A stretch of DNA of 64,000 nt, taken from positions 1 through 64,000 of the forward strand of contig CALWQT010000008.1 in NCBI GenBank assembly GCA_944383765.1. The letters are read 5' to 3'. This document shows, one piece after another, positions 51,711 through 60,953 of this stretch (position 1 is its first letter; each line of letters starts with the position of its first letter). The stretch is from an uncultured Lachnospiraceae bacterium. Its GTDB lineage: Bacteria; Bacillota; Clostridia; Lachnospirales; Lachnospiraceae. Under the pieces are notes generated by a model. That model was not told where the DNA came from, searched no databases, and saw only the letters and a list, made by a program, of their open reading frames with translations. The position numbers and the translations under genes were made by a program.

Positions 51711-53540
51711 TCAATTACCTCCTATTCCGCTGTCAAGACTGGCGCCTGTCAGTTTGTTTACCAATGTATTAAAGATCAGAATCATCACAATCAAGATCAG
51801 ATTGATGGCGCTGGAAAACGCATACAATCCCATTTCATCAAAATAATCCAGAGTTGTAGAGAGAATGAAGCCCTGTGTACACAAAAGCAAAAACAGAGAC
51901 AGCTCTCTCAAACAAGTCATAAAAGGAAGCATATATCCACTGATAATAGCAGATTTTTGAATCGGTATGATAATCCGGAACATACGCTTCAACCATGGTA
52001 TATTCTGAATCACCGCTGCCTCTTCAATTTCTCCGCTGATCTGCAGCATAGAGTTCAAAGCGCTCCTGCTGGCAAATGGTATATATTTTACTGTTCCTAC
52101 AATAATCAGCAATGTATAGGTATTAAACAAATTAATCTTTTCATTGGAAAATAAAACAAAAAATGCGGCTCCCACTGCAATGGATGGCATAAGATATGGC
52201 AAAAATGCCATGCCGTTTACATAGCTGGCCAGTCGGCCCCTGCGGTTCTTGGACACGGCATATCCGATCAGTGTCCCGATTGTTCCGGCAATCAACGCAC
52301 AGCAAACCGCTACCAGAAGCGTTCCCTTCAAAGCATTCCATATGGTAGAGTTATACAGAATCCCCATCTGTCCGTACAGACTGCTATCTGCTGTATTCGT
52401 ATTGGTCAGCCACCATTTCGTAGTCAAGTTGCTCATGTCTCCCGTATAAAGGAAGCTGTAATCTCCCGGATTGGGCAGGAAGGTTTCCAAGGCAAACAAA
52501 AGGATTGGAAAAATGCTGGTCAAAAAGGTAAGAATGATAAAAATAATTCCTGTAACATATTTTCCACATTTTCCCAGATTAATTTTAGATAGCTGGCCTG
52601 ATTTTCCCGTAACCGTTGTATAATTTTTCCGGCTCTTTAAGCTCACCTGGTTCGCCATCAGAATCGCTACACCGAATATCATCATGATAATAGCCAGGAT
52701 ACTGGCTTCTCCGGTATACTGGGCATTCATAGACAGATATTTCGTAGATAATGTTGTCAAACCCAAATAATGAGGTACCGGGTAACTTCCCATGGCGCTT
52801 CCGAATACCAGTAAAACCGTAGATAAAATTGCCGGCTTGATCATGGGAAGCGTAATACAGCACATGGTTTTCCATCTGGGGGTATCCAGAATCGTGGCAG
52901 CCTCTTCCAGATTAGAATCCATATTACGGAAAATACCGCCAATCAGGATATAAGCGAAAGGTGCATAATGAAGTCCTAACACCATAGCGCTGGGAAACAA
53001 CCCCTGGCACCACCATCCAGGCATACAGATTCCAAACAAAGATGCCAGAAGACCGTTAGCCGTCCCTGTCACCGCATTGCTGCTGAACAAATTCTGCCAC
53101 ACCACTGCCAGGGTCCATTGAGGCATAATATAAGGAAATATAAAAATAGAACTCAAATACCGTTTGAATTTCAGATTCGTCCTGGTCACCAGAAATGCGA
53201 AAAATCCACCGTACAGAATGGAGATCAAACAGGCAAATGCGGAGAGCAGCAGAGTATTCAAAAGCGGCTTCCACAGGTTCGTCACAGCCAGACGGCTGGT
53301 AAACAGGTCAAGATAATTAACCAGGGTATATCCTGATGATTTCCCTGTCAGATGAGCGTCAATCGTTCCAGGGTGAATCACAAAGGTATCTTTGACGATT
53401 GCCACAATAGGAGCTATTGTGGTAAAAGTCAACACAATACCAAACAGGATCAGGATCACATTCTGAGGCTTTGAAACATATGTTTTTACCGAATTTAGAA
53501 AAATAGCCTTTTTATTATATTTGTTCGCTGTCCTATCCAT
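51711..53540 (-). CDS. ABC importer permease, fused FbpB/AfuB type
   Basis: A 609-residue permease with two consecutive transport domains, about 12 membrane segments. NLEEAATILDTPRWKTMCCITLP and GEIEEAAVIQNIPWLKRMFRI are the two ATPase-contact loops, showing both halves. This arrangement is that of ferric and sugar-phosphate importers (FbpB, AfuB). Start at 53540 after AAAGGAGTAGGT. A strong hairpin separates it from the binding-protein gene. Confidence 0.88.
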   Translation of the reverse strand: MDRTANKYNKKAIFLNSVKTYVSKPQNVILILFGIVLTFTTIAPIVAIVKDTFVIHPGTIDAHLTGKSSGYTLVNYLDLFTSRLAVTNLWKPLLNTLLLSAFACLISILYGGFFAFLVTRTNLKFKRYLSSIFIFPYIMPQWTLAVVWQNLFSSNAVTGTANGLLASLFGICMPGWWCQGLFPSAMVLGLHYAPFAYILIGGIFRNMDSNLEEAATILDTPRWKTMCCITLPMIKPAILSTVLLVFGSAMGSYPVPHYLGLTTLSTKYLSMNAQYTGEASILAIIMMIFGVAILMANQVSLKSRKNYTTVTGKSGQLSKINLGKCGKYVTGIIFIILTFLTSIFPILLFALETFLPNPGDYSFLYTGDMSNLTTKWWLTNTNTADSSLYGQMGILYNSTIWNALKGTLLVAVCCALIAGTIGTLIGYAVSKNRRGRLASYVNGMAFLPYLMPSIAVGAAFFVLFSNEKINLFNTYTLLIIVGTVKYIPFASRSALNSMLQISGEIEEAAVIQNIPWLKRMFRIIIPIQKSAIISGYMLPFMTCLRELSLFLLLCTQGFILSTTLDYFDEMGLYAFSSAINLILIVMILIFNTLVNKLTGASLDSGIGGN

Positions 53541-53560
53541 ACCTACTCCTTTGAAAACAG

Positions 53561-53596
53561 AAGGCGCCGCAAACATCTCATTGCGGCACCTCCTTC
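53561..53596 (-). terminator. Hairpin between the binding-protein and permease genes
   Basis: GGTGCCGCAA and TTGCGGCGCC pair around an eight-base loop; only a weak T-run follows. Such hairpins usually keep binding-protein mRNA stable and lower permease output. Confidence 0.6.
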
Positions 53597-53605
53597 ATCA
53601 CTCTT

Positions 53606-55006
53606 CTACTTTGTGGAACCACTATATTTTGTCAGCATATCGATCCAGCTTCCTACGCTGAAAGATGCGCCTGCACAATATTCAGGATCTTCCACTACAA
53701 GTTTACCTGTAGTTGTCCACCAATCATATCCTCTGTCATTATAGCAGTCAAATTCATTTTCTCCTGCTTCATTATATCCACCCTTGCTGTGCTGATAAGT
53801 GGTTTCGATTGCTGCCATTACATCCGGATTAAAGGAATAGCTTCCTAAATCTTTTCCCCATGCACTGAATCCATCTTCTGTACATGTCATGTAAGCAATA
53901 AATGCACATGCCGTCCAGGGCAAAGGACTGTTATCAGTAAGGAACAGATAATGATTGTAAGCATACCCGCCGATTCCCTGATATCCATCCTGATAAGCCG
54001 CAATGGTAACGTTTTTCTTGGAAACATCTGCAGATTCTTCTACAGAACGGAGTTTATTGTATACCAGCAATCCTGACTGGTCCGTAGCAGAACTGGTTAC
54101 CAGCGTATTACAGATAGGGCCGTCATCCGTCTGAGCGTTGTAGTTTTCCACCCAAAGCTTGATCCATGCCAGAGCATATTTTCCATTTTCGCCCAGCCCC
54201 AGGTCTTCTGCATCTTTGGAAACCTCTTCAACGACCGGAGCGAAATATGCCTGTTTCTCACTGTCTAACGCATCATAAGCTTCCTTTAACCAGCCTGCAT
54301 AGGTATCCTCTGTAAGCATATACAGGAAATTTTTCCCTACTACCTCAGAATCAATATCCATAAACAGCGGGTGGCTTCCTTCATATACAAAATCCCAGCA
54401 GTTTGTATAAGTAGCGTCACCTGTATTATTAAACATAAATACCTTATTCTGTGCCTGCAGCGGCAGATATCCCTCATACTGGTCAGGAGTCGTTCCATTA
54501 GCCTCTGCCCATTCTTTAGGAATAAAGGTCTTTAAAATTCCGGTCTGTACCATCTTGGACTCAATCTGATTTCCGTCCTGGATCAGAGTCATGGCGAAGG
54601 TTCCTGTTCCTTTCAGGGAATCTGCAGAAAGCTGTTCAAAAATTTTATTATTCTTCGGCTGCTGCCATTCATAATCCATCTTATAAGACGGGTCTATCGT
54701 CTGCAGATACTCAATAAAGAGAGGAAGCGCCGTCTTTCCTCGGCTGGAATTTCCCAATCCATAAAAAGTCTTCCCATTAGATTCTTCAATTGCTTTTTTC
54801 GCTAGTTCCTCCATGGATAAGCCTTCTGCTTCCTGGATAATTTTATCAACCTCTGAAAGTTCTCCTGTGTCTTTTTCAGCTTCTGCCTGAGTCTCGCCCC
54901 CTGTTGCCGGAGCCGCCGATTCCGTACCAGAGTTTCCTCCACAGCCTGTCAGAGTTCCCGCTACCATGGCTCCTGCCAAGATCAAAGACAATATTCTTTT
55001 TTTCAT
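53606..55006 (-). CDS. ABC importer substrate-binding lipoprotein
   Basis: A 466-residue extracellular solute-binding protein with a lipobox, GTLTGC, at about 23. The N-terminal spacer is rich in Ala, Glu and Thr, and the binding domain resembles the Fe3+/polyamine (type II) fold, with PLPWTACAFIAYMTC near the C-terminal lobe. It is larger than FbpA/AfuA (about 340), so its substrate may be bulkier. Start at 55006 after AAAAGGAGGACGTGTT. First gene of the importer operon; a TATAAT sits about 30 bases upstream of the start without a clear -35. Confidence 0.83.
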   Translation of the reverse strand: MKKRILSLILAGAMVAGTLTGCGGNSGTESAAPATGGETQAEAEKDTGELSEVDKIIQEAEGLSMEELAKKAIEESNGKTFYGLGNSSRGKTALPLFIEYLQTIDPSYKMDYEWQQPKNNKIFEQLSADSLKGTGTFAMTLIQDGNQIESKMVQTGILKTFIPKEWAEANGTTPDQYEGYLPLQAQNKVFMFNNTGDATYTNCWDFVYEGSHPLFMDIDSEVVGKNFLYMLTEDTYAGWLKEAYDALDSEKQAYFAPVVEEVSKDAEDLGLGENGKYALAWIKLWVENYNAQTDDGPICNTLVTSSATDQSGLLVYNKLRSVEESADVSKKNVTIAAYQDGYQGIGGYAYNHYLFLTDNSPLPWTACAFIAYMTCTEDGFSAWGKDLGSYSFNPDVMAAIETTYQHSKGGYNEAGENEFDCYNDRGYDWWTTTGKLVVEDPEYCAGASFSVGSWIDMLTKYSGSTK

Positions 55007-55177
55007 AACACGTCCTCCTTTTCCTGTTCTGGTTACTTTTATTATATCTGCCCGGAACATGGATTCCTACTGGACAAACCTGTTATTATTTGTTGTTTTC
55101 TGCTATATTTTTGTCTTTTTCATCATCTGAATTGTTCACTTTTTTCAATAGTTTTTTAGTCCTGTTATATTTTTGCA

Positions 55178-55220
55178 CAAAAAAAGCAAGCATATCTCCT
55201 GTTTTATGCCTGCTTTTTAT
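55178..55220 (-). terminator. Intrinsic terminator after the response-regulator gene
   Basis: AAAAGCAGGCATA and TATGCTTGCTTTT pair around a short loop, with T7 on the minus strand; it separates the sensor trio from the importer operon. Confidence 0.78.
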
Positions 55221-55222
55221 TT

Positions 55223-55981
55223 TTAACATCTGTCCAAATATTCCGAAGGCGATATTCCGGTCATTTTTTTAAATGTACTGGAAAAATAAGTAATATCCCG
55301 GTATCCCACCTGCTCCGCCACCTCATACACTTTATACTGATGGCTTGCCAGCAGCTTCATCGCCATACTGATACGGCATCTGGTCACATAAGATGCCACC
55401 GTACACCCTGTTTCCTTTTTAAATAAATGACTCAAATATCCCTCACTCAACCGCAGAGCTTCTGCAATTTCTTTTACACTGATATCCCAATCACTGTAAT
55501 GTCCGGCGATATACTGCAATGCCTCCGAAATATACCGGTTTTTCACTCCGTTTGACGAAACCGCTAAAAACTCTTCCTGTTCCTTATTTCTCTTCTCTTC
55601 CCCTCTCTGCTTCTCTTCATCTCGTATCCGCAAAACCGCCTGTTCCAGTTCTCCGTCCTCAAATGGTTTTAAAATGTAATCTGACACCAGTAACTTAATG
55701 GCACTCCTGGCATATTCAAATTCTCCATATGCTGTCAAAAAGATTACCTTAGACTGATTTCCTTCTTCCCGCAGCTTCCGAACCATATCAATTCCATTCA
55801 TTTTCGGCATCCGGATATCTGTGATGATCAGATCCGGCTGACAGTTTCTGGCTGCCTCCAGCCCTTCTTCTCCATTTGCAGCTTCCGCTACCACAACGCA
55901 GCCAAGAGAAGCCCAATCTGTCTCCATCACGATTCCCCTTCGCACAAACATCTCATCGTCAACAACCAGAACTTTTATCAT
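55223..55981 (-). CDS. AraC-type response regulator (HptR/YesN-like)
   Basis: A 252-residue regulator: receiver with DDE (8-10), Asp55 in IITDIRMPK and the switch lysine in ILKPFEDGE, then an AraC helix-turn-helix pair ending VGYRDITYFSSTFKKMTG and ISPSEYLDRC. This compact form, without a long middle region, matches HptR. Start at 55981 with GGAGGAG upstream; it overlaps the kinase gene by about 23 bases. It probably controls the importer operon. Confidence 0.88.
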   Translation of the reverse strand: MIKVLVVDDEMFVRRGIVMETDWASLGCVVVAEAANGEEGLEAARNCQPDLIITDIRMPKMNGIDMVRKLREEGNQSKVIFLTAYGEFEYARSAIKLLVSDYILKPFEDGELEQAVLRIRDEEKQRGEEKRNKEQEEFLAVSSNGVKNRYISEALQYIAGHYSDWDISVKEIAEALRLSEGYLSHLFKKETGCTVASYVTRCRISMAMKLLASHQYKVYEVAEQVGYRDITYFSSTFKKMTGISPSEYLDRC

Positions 55982-57689
55982 CTCTGCTGCTCCTCCTTCT
56001 CTCCGGTATCCTGATGGTAACTCTGGTTCCTCCCTGCTCCAACCGATATACCGCAAGTCCATATTTCTCCCCATAATGCAGCCGTATGATCGTATCCACA
56101 TTATAAAATCCCAGATGGCCTGCCATTTTTTCTTTATTTTCCTGATTCAGGCTATCCATAATCTCCTGACTGATCCCGCAGCCATCGTCCTCCACATCAA
56201 TAGCCAGACCTCCTTCTTCCCGCCTGGCCGTTACATGAACCGTACCCTGATCACAATCCGAAAGGCCATGGATCACTGCATTTTCTACAATCGGCTGAAC
56301 AATCAATTTTGGAACGATACATGTCCCCAATTCTGACGGCAGATCACAGATAAAAGTAAATCTACCCTGAAATCTTATTGACTGAATCTGAGCATAACTG
56401 TCTACCAAATCCATCTCTTCCTTCAATGTGATAAATGCTTCTTTTGAAATACTGGTCCGCAGGATCTTGGCCAGCTTGGAAGCAAGAACTGCGATCTCCG
56501 GAATATGATTCGCCTTTGCTACCCATTTCATTGTATCCAGGGTATTATATAAAAAATGCGGATTGAGCTGTGCCTGCATCATGGCAATACTCACTTCATT
56601 CAGCTTTTTCTGCTGGCTTACCTGCTGTTCCATGTAAGCCTTTAATTCCCCTGCCATAGTATTAAAACTGGCCGAAAGCTGTCCCAATTCATCTGCCCTG
56701 TTTTCAGGTATACGGATATCCAGATTTCCCTCCTGCATCTGTTCCATGGCCTCGTTCATTTTCGTCAATGGACGAGTCAGACTGGCACTCAGACGAGCCG
56801 CAGCCAATAAACTTAATGCCAGACTAAACACTCCGATCAGTATCATAACCCGATACATGGAATTCAAAATATCCTGCGTAAATACCTGCGGGCTCATAAA
56901 CACACAATAAAGACCTGTTTCACCCAGCTTGGACACATAAAGACTGTAATCCTCCCACGTTTCTGCTAATGGCTCACTGTTGATCAGACGTTCTCTAAGC
57001 ACTTCCCCTATATTCTCCTGTACCGCAGTTCCCGTGCTGTACACCGTCTCCCAGAAACGATTCAGAATACAGACTCCATCCTGACTGCCATAGTATCCGT
57101 TCAGTACCTGTTCAAAGTCTTCCGGCCCCATTCCCGCCACTACATAGCCCACGCACTTCTCATTCTCATCCATCACAGCCCGGACTGCCCTCAGGCGAAA
57201 CTCTTCATTTCCTTCATATCCTTTTTCCCCTCTGATAACGGTTTCATCTGAATGTGCTGCAGCCACTTTTAAAATTCCCCAATAAGTAGGCAAGTCTGAG
57301 TATCCGCTCCCGTATCCTGTGGTAAACCGACGTACTCCATCCGATGTATATAAATCAAACTGGATAACATCATCTAAGCTTCCGGATGCCTCATAAAGTT
57401 TTGCATACACCTCATTACTGCCTGCGATTTCCAAATTGCTTACTGATTCCACGATCTGCGGATCTTCCGCCAGCTTTTTTAGTAACAGATCTAATTCTGC
57501 AAACAGCTCTGTCAAAGCTCCCACGGCTGCATCTGCCTGCTCCTGGCTCTTCACTTCATATTCTCTGGCTACCCGTTTTTGAAACATCTGAACCAGGAAG
57601 ATACAGCTTACTGCCAGCGGCAGTAACGCCACCGAAATAAAACAGACAAGCAGTTTTCTCTTGAAAGATTTCCTTATCAGATTCATCAT
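55959..57689 (-). CDS. YesM-type sensor histidine kinase (HptS-like)
   Basis: A 576-residue kinase. Membrane segment 1 (about 14-34) leads to a large external domain (about 35-275), a second segment (about 278-300) and a HAMP domain. NPHFLYNTLDTMKWV holds the phospho-acceptor His and IVENAVIHGLSD the ATP site. Its start overlaps the binding-protein stop (ATGA), so the two are coupled, as in HptA-HptS. The external domain could contact the binding protein. Confidence 0.88.
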   Translation of the reverse strand: MMNLIRKSFKRKLLVCFISVALLPLAVSCIFLVQMFQKRVAREYEVKSQEQADAAVGALTELFAELDLLLKKLAEDPQIVESVSNLEIAGSNEVYAKLYEASGSLDDVIQFDLYTSDGVRRFTTGYGSGYSDLPTYWGILKVAAAHSDETVIRGEKGYEGNEEFRLRAVRAVMDENEKCVGYVVAGMGPEDFEQVLNGYYGSQDGVCILNRFWETVYSTGTAVQENIGEVLRERLINSEPLAETWEDYSLYVSKLGETGLYCVFMSPQVFTQDILNSMYRVMILIGVFSLALSLLAAARLSASLTRPLTKMNEAMEQMQEGNLDIRIPENRADELGQLSASFNTMAGELKAYMEQQVSQQKKLNEVSIAMMQAQLNPHFLYNTLDTMKWVAKANHIPEIAVLASKLAKILRTSISKEAFITLKEEMDLVDSYAQIQSIRFQGRFTFICDLPSELGTCIVPKLIVQPIVENAVIHGLSDCDQGTVHVTARREEGGLAIDVEDDGCGISQEIMDSLNQENKEKMAGHLGFYNVDTIIRLHYGEKYGLAVYRLEQGGTRVTIRIPERRRSSRDDKSSGC

Positions 57690-58708
57690 AAGCTATTCTC
57701 CGTCATTTCCAACCACAGATTCAATATCTCATTCTGATGAACTCCTGCCCACGACAGATCAAAGGGGGAAAGCTTCACTTCAGGAAGAGGCTCTTTCAGG
57801 GGGATGTCCTGCCTCACCGGACGTCTGCAAAACTGTTCCGCTATAAGCTGCTGTACATCTTCACTTACCATAAAGTCAATAAACAACTTGGCATTCTTTT
57901 CATGAGGCGCCCCCTTTACCAGAGCGCAACCATCCGGGACAGCACTGGTGCCTTCTTCCGGATACACCATAGAGATATCTGCTCCTTCACGAATCCATTT
58001 TCTTGCATTATCCTCCAGCGTAAGCCCTACCAGTCTCCGTCCAGAACTGACATCATCTACTACTTCTCTGGAACCAGCAGATACATTACCATCCAAAGCT
58101 TCCGCAAATTGGTACAGTACAGTTTCCACTTCCATATCCAATGCCTGGATCATCGTTGCAAGGATTGTATAACTGGTACCCGATTTTTCTGCGTCTGCAA
58201 ACGCAATCTGTCCTTTCCATCGGTCTGTTAGAAATTCTTCCCAGCTCTTTGGAGCATCTTCCTCACTCACCAGCTTATTATTATAGATAAAAACAGCCGG
58301 AAGTTCTGAAAAAACCGTCCATAAATAATCCGGTGAAAGGTATCTCTGATCCAGCTTCTCCCACTCACTGCACCGATAAGGTGCAAAACAAGATGAATAT
58401 GCCTGATAAGTCTCTACTCCCCCGCCGAGCATCACATCACAGATTCCACTGCCCTCTTCTGCTGCAATGGCATCCATCAGCTCCGTTGTTCCTCCTGCTC
58501 TCACCTGAACCCAGATTCCGGTTCTCTCCTCAAACTCCTCTACCAAAGGAATATACACATCTGTTTTGTGAGAGGTATAAAGAATCAATTTTTTATCCTC
58601 TGAAATCTGATAATCTCCTACATTACTTTCCCTGCACCCCGAGACCATTACCGCCATTACACATACAGACAAGCATAGGGCCATCATTCTTCTTGCCAAT
58701 CCATCCAC
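57686..58708 (-). CDS. AfuA/FbpA-family binding lipoprotein of a three-component sensor (HptA-like)
   Basis: A 340-residue solute-binding protein of the ferric/sugar-phosphate class with a lipobox, MVSGC (about 25). LILYTSHKTDVYIPLVEEFEERTG opens the mature fold and IAFADAEKSGTSYTILATMIQ is the binding-site helix region. It has no adjacent permease in its own operon; instead it precedes and overlaps a kinase and regulator. In Staphylococcus HptA senses glucose-6-phosphate in this layout, so a sugar phosphate or organophosphate signal is the best guess. Confidence 0.85.
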   Translation of the reverse strand: MDGLARRMMALCLSVCVMAVMVSGCRESNVGDYQISEDKKLILYTSHKTDVYIPLVEEFEERTGIWVQVRAGGTTELMDAIAAEEGSGICDVMLGGGVETYQAYSSCFAPYRCSEWEKLDQRYLSPDYLWTVFSELPAVFIYNNKLVSEEDAPKSWEEFLTDRWKGQIAFADAEKSGTSYTILATMIQALDMEVETVLYQFAEALDGNVSAGSREVVDDVSSGRRLVGLTLEDNARKWIREGADISMVYPEEGTSAVPDGCALVKGAPHEKNAKLFIDFMVSEDVQQLIAEQFCRRPVRQDIPLKEPLPEVKLSPFDLSWAGVHQNEILNLWLEMTENSL

Positions 58709-58731
58709 CCCTGTCCTTCCTTTTTAGCATC

Positions 58732-58760
58732 ATTATACCTCTTTGTATTCTCCATGAAAA
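58732..58760 (-). promoter_or_regulatory. Promoter of the three-component sensor operon
   Basis: On the minus strand a perfect TATAAT (58732-58737) stands 17 bases from a weak -35 (TTTTCA, 58755-58760). Confidence 0.5.
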
Positions 58761-58787
58761 TAAAAAAACGCAAAGAACTTTTCCAAC

Positions 58788-58838
58788 AAAAAAACAGGCA
58801 CTCCAGAAAGCTTTATCGCTTTTGGAATACCTGTTTCT
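58788..58838 (-). terminator. Intrinsic terminator after the rnf operon
   Basis: AACAGG, TCCA and AAAGC pair with GCTTT, TGGA and CCTGTT in an interrupted stem; seven T residues follow on the minus strand. Confidence 0.82.
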
Positions 58839-58852
58839 TCCGTCCAGAAAAT

Positions 58853-59644
58853 TTACATGATCACCTTCACCGGACATTTTTCTGCGCATTTACCGCAGTT
58901 TGTACATTTCTCATAATCAATGACGGCCACATTATTGTCCATGTGAATCGCATCAAATTCACACTGCTTCGTACATAAGGTACAGCCAATACAGCCCACA
59001 TCACATTTTGCCTTTACATCTTTCCCTTTGTCATGGGAATTACACTGTACCAGATGTTTCGCCTCATAAGGAACCAGTTCGATCAGTGCTTTCGGGCAGG
59101 CAGCCACACAGGCGCCGCAGGCCACACATTTTTCCTTATCTACCACTGCAATTCCATCTACCACATGGATTGCATCAAACTGGCAGGCTTTTACACAGGA
59201 ACCAAATCCCATACAGCCATAGGAGCAGGCTTTTGGTCCGCTTCCCGGAACCACAGCCGCCTTACGGCAGTCCTGGATTCCAGAGTACTCATACTGGACT
59301 TTTGCCTTATCGCAGGTACCTTTACACTTTACAAACGCCACTTTTTTTACACTGGCGCCTGCATTGACTCCCATGATAGCAGCAATCTTCTCTGCTACAG
59401 GAGCCCCGCCTACCGGGCAGGCATTAACCGGAGCTTCGCCTGCAGCAATAGCTTTTGCCAGTGCATCGCAGCCGGCAAAACCACAGCCGCCACAGTTGTT
59501 GCCAGGAAGTTCTTCTCTGACTGCCTGCTCTTTTTCATCTACTTCCACCTTAAAAGCTTCACCGAAGATACCCAGGCCGAATCCTACTACGATTCCGACT
59601 ACGGCCACTACGGCTGCCGCCATTACGATTGCCATAATATTCAT
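58853..59644 (-). CDS. rnfB: Rnf complex iron-sulfur subunit RnfB
   Basis: A 263-residue Fe-S protein of the ferredoxin:NAD+ oxidoreductase, probably the entry point for ferredoxin electrons. After an N-terminal membrane helix, GNNCGGCGFAGCDALAKAI holds the first cluster. Then come several 4Fe-4S motifs: CVACGACVAACP, CIGCTLCTKQC and CTNCGKCAEKCP. Last gene of rnfCDGEAB, 15 bases after rnfA, the standard clostridial order. Confidence 0.95.
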   Translation of the reverse strand: MNIMAIVMAAAVVAVVGIVVGFGLGIFGEAFKVEVDEKEQAVREELPGNNCGGCGFAGCDALAKAIAAGEAPVNACPVGGAPVAEKIAAIMGVNAGASVKKVAFVKCKGTCDKAKVQYEYSGIQDCRKAAVVPGSGPKACSYGCMGFGSCVKACQFDAIHVVDGIAVVDKEKCVACGACVAACPKALIELVPYEAKHLVQCNSHDKGKDVKAKCDVGCIGCTLCTKQCEFDAIHMDNNVAVIDYEKCTNCGKCAEKCPVKVIM

Positions 59645-59659
59645 TTTCGTCTCCTCCCT

Positions 59660-60235
59660 TTACAGTAATCCAGAAAATCCGAAAAACGCGATTGCCATCA
59701 GTCCTGCAGTTACCAGTACAATGGGAGAGCCCTGGAAGCTGTGAGGAATATCATTTCCTTCAATATGCTCACGGATTCCAGCCAGAAGCACAATGGCAAT
59801 GGTATAACCGATTGCAGTACCTACACCATTTACCACGCTCTGTAAAAAATTGTATTCATATTTTACGTTGTTTAAAGCAACACCCAGCACTGCACAGTTG
59901 GTAGTGATCAGCGGAAGATACACGCCCAAAGCATTGTACAGAGAAACCATACATTTTTTCAGGAACATTTCCACAATCTGTACCAATGCAGCGATAACAA
60001 GAATAAACACAATCGTTTTCAGCCAGTCAAGCCCCAGCGGGTCCAGTACAAATTCATAGATCAGGCTGGCAACGATGGATGCGATCGTAATAACGAATAC
60101 CACCGCTCCGCCCATTCCGGCTGACGTCTTTACCTGCTTTGATACACCCACGAAGGAACAGATACCAAGGAACTGGCTTAACACAACGTTGCTCACAAGC
60201 GCTGAGCTTATGGCTATAATGAGTAATTCTACCAT
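59660..60235 (-). CDS. rnfA: Rnf complex membrane subunit RnfA
   Basis: A 191-residue protein of six membrane helices. SNVVLSQFLGICSFVGVSKQVK is conserved, and cysteine Cys26 in GICSFVG is one of the residues that hold the intramembrane iron-sulfur centre shared with RnfE. It is the closest relative of RnfE in the operon, with opposite membrane orientation expected. Confidence 0.95.
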   Translation of the reverse strand: MVELLIIAISSALVSNVVLSQFLGICSFVGVSKQVKTSAGMGGAVVFVITIASIVASLIYEFVLDPLGLDWLKTIVFILVIAALVQIVEMFLKKCMVSLYNALGVYLPLITTNCAVLGVALNNVKYEYNFLQSVVNGVGTAIGYTIAIVLLAGIREHIEGNDIPHSFQGSPIVLVTAGLMAIAFFGFSGLL

Positions 60236-60254
60236 TTATTTTCCCCTCTCTTTC

Positions 60255-60941
60255 CTATTCAGCCGTATTCTGACTATGTCCTGAGCAGCTTAAGCAATCA
60301 CCGTTGCAGCCGCCTGATTTCTTTTTCTTCTTTGCGGAACCATTCGTTGCACAGGGAGCTTTCAGCTTATTCTGAAGAGCTGTCAGCATGGAAAGTACAA
60401 AGAATGCTCCCGGAGCCAGAATAAAGATAGAAATTGGCTGATAAGAAGCCGGCATGATCTGGATTCCAAATACAGTACCTGCGCCAAGGATCTCACGGAA
60501 ACCTCCGATCAGAGCCAGAGCGATGGTAAATCCAAGCCCCATACCAATACCGTCAAATGCGGAAATCAAAGGTTTATTCTTCATCGCATATGCCTCAGCA
60601 CGGCCAAGAATAATACAGTTTACCACGATCAAAGGAATATAAATTCCCAACGCGCTGTACAGGGAAGGTACAAATCCCTCCATCAGCATATCCACGATCG
60701 TAACCATGGATGCAACCACTACGATTTCTGCCGGAAGACGCAATCTGTCCGGTATGATCTTTCTAAGGGCCGCAATAATAATATTGGCTGCCACCAGAAC
60801 CGCTGTGGTGGAAAGTCCCATACCCAGACCATTGATGGCAGATGTAGTTACTGCCAGAGTCGGACAGAGGCCGAGCATCTGAACAAAGATCGGGTTTTCC
60901 TTCCAGATACCGTTATAAATACGTTCTGCATATTTGTTCAT
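60255..60941 (-). CDS. rnfE: Rnf complex membrane subunit RnfE
   Basis: A 228-residue protein of six membrane helices, homologous to RnfA. NPIFVQMLGLCPTLAVTTSAING is its hallmark, with the cysteine that pairs with that of RnfA. The tail is Lys/Ser/Cys-rich (KKKKKSGGCNGDCLSCSG), an extra not found in all relatives, with three cysteines that could bind metal. Start at 60941, ATG eight bases after AGGAGG; a GTG lies three codons upstream. Confidence 0.94.
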   Translation of the reverse strand: MNKYAERIYNGIWKENPIFVQMLGLCPTLAVTTSAINGLGMGLSTTAVLVAANIIIAALRKIIPDRLRLPAEIVVVASMVTIVDMLMEGFVPSLYSALGIYIPLIVVNCIILGRAEAYAMKNKPLISAFDGIGMGLGFTIALALIGGFREILGAGTVFGIQIMPASYQPISIFILAPGAFFVLSMLTALQNKLKAPCATNGSAKKKKKSGGCNGDCLSCSGHSQNTAE

Positions 60942-60953
60942 CTTTTCCACCTC

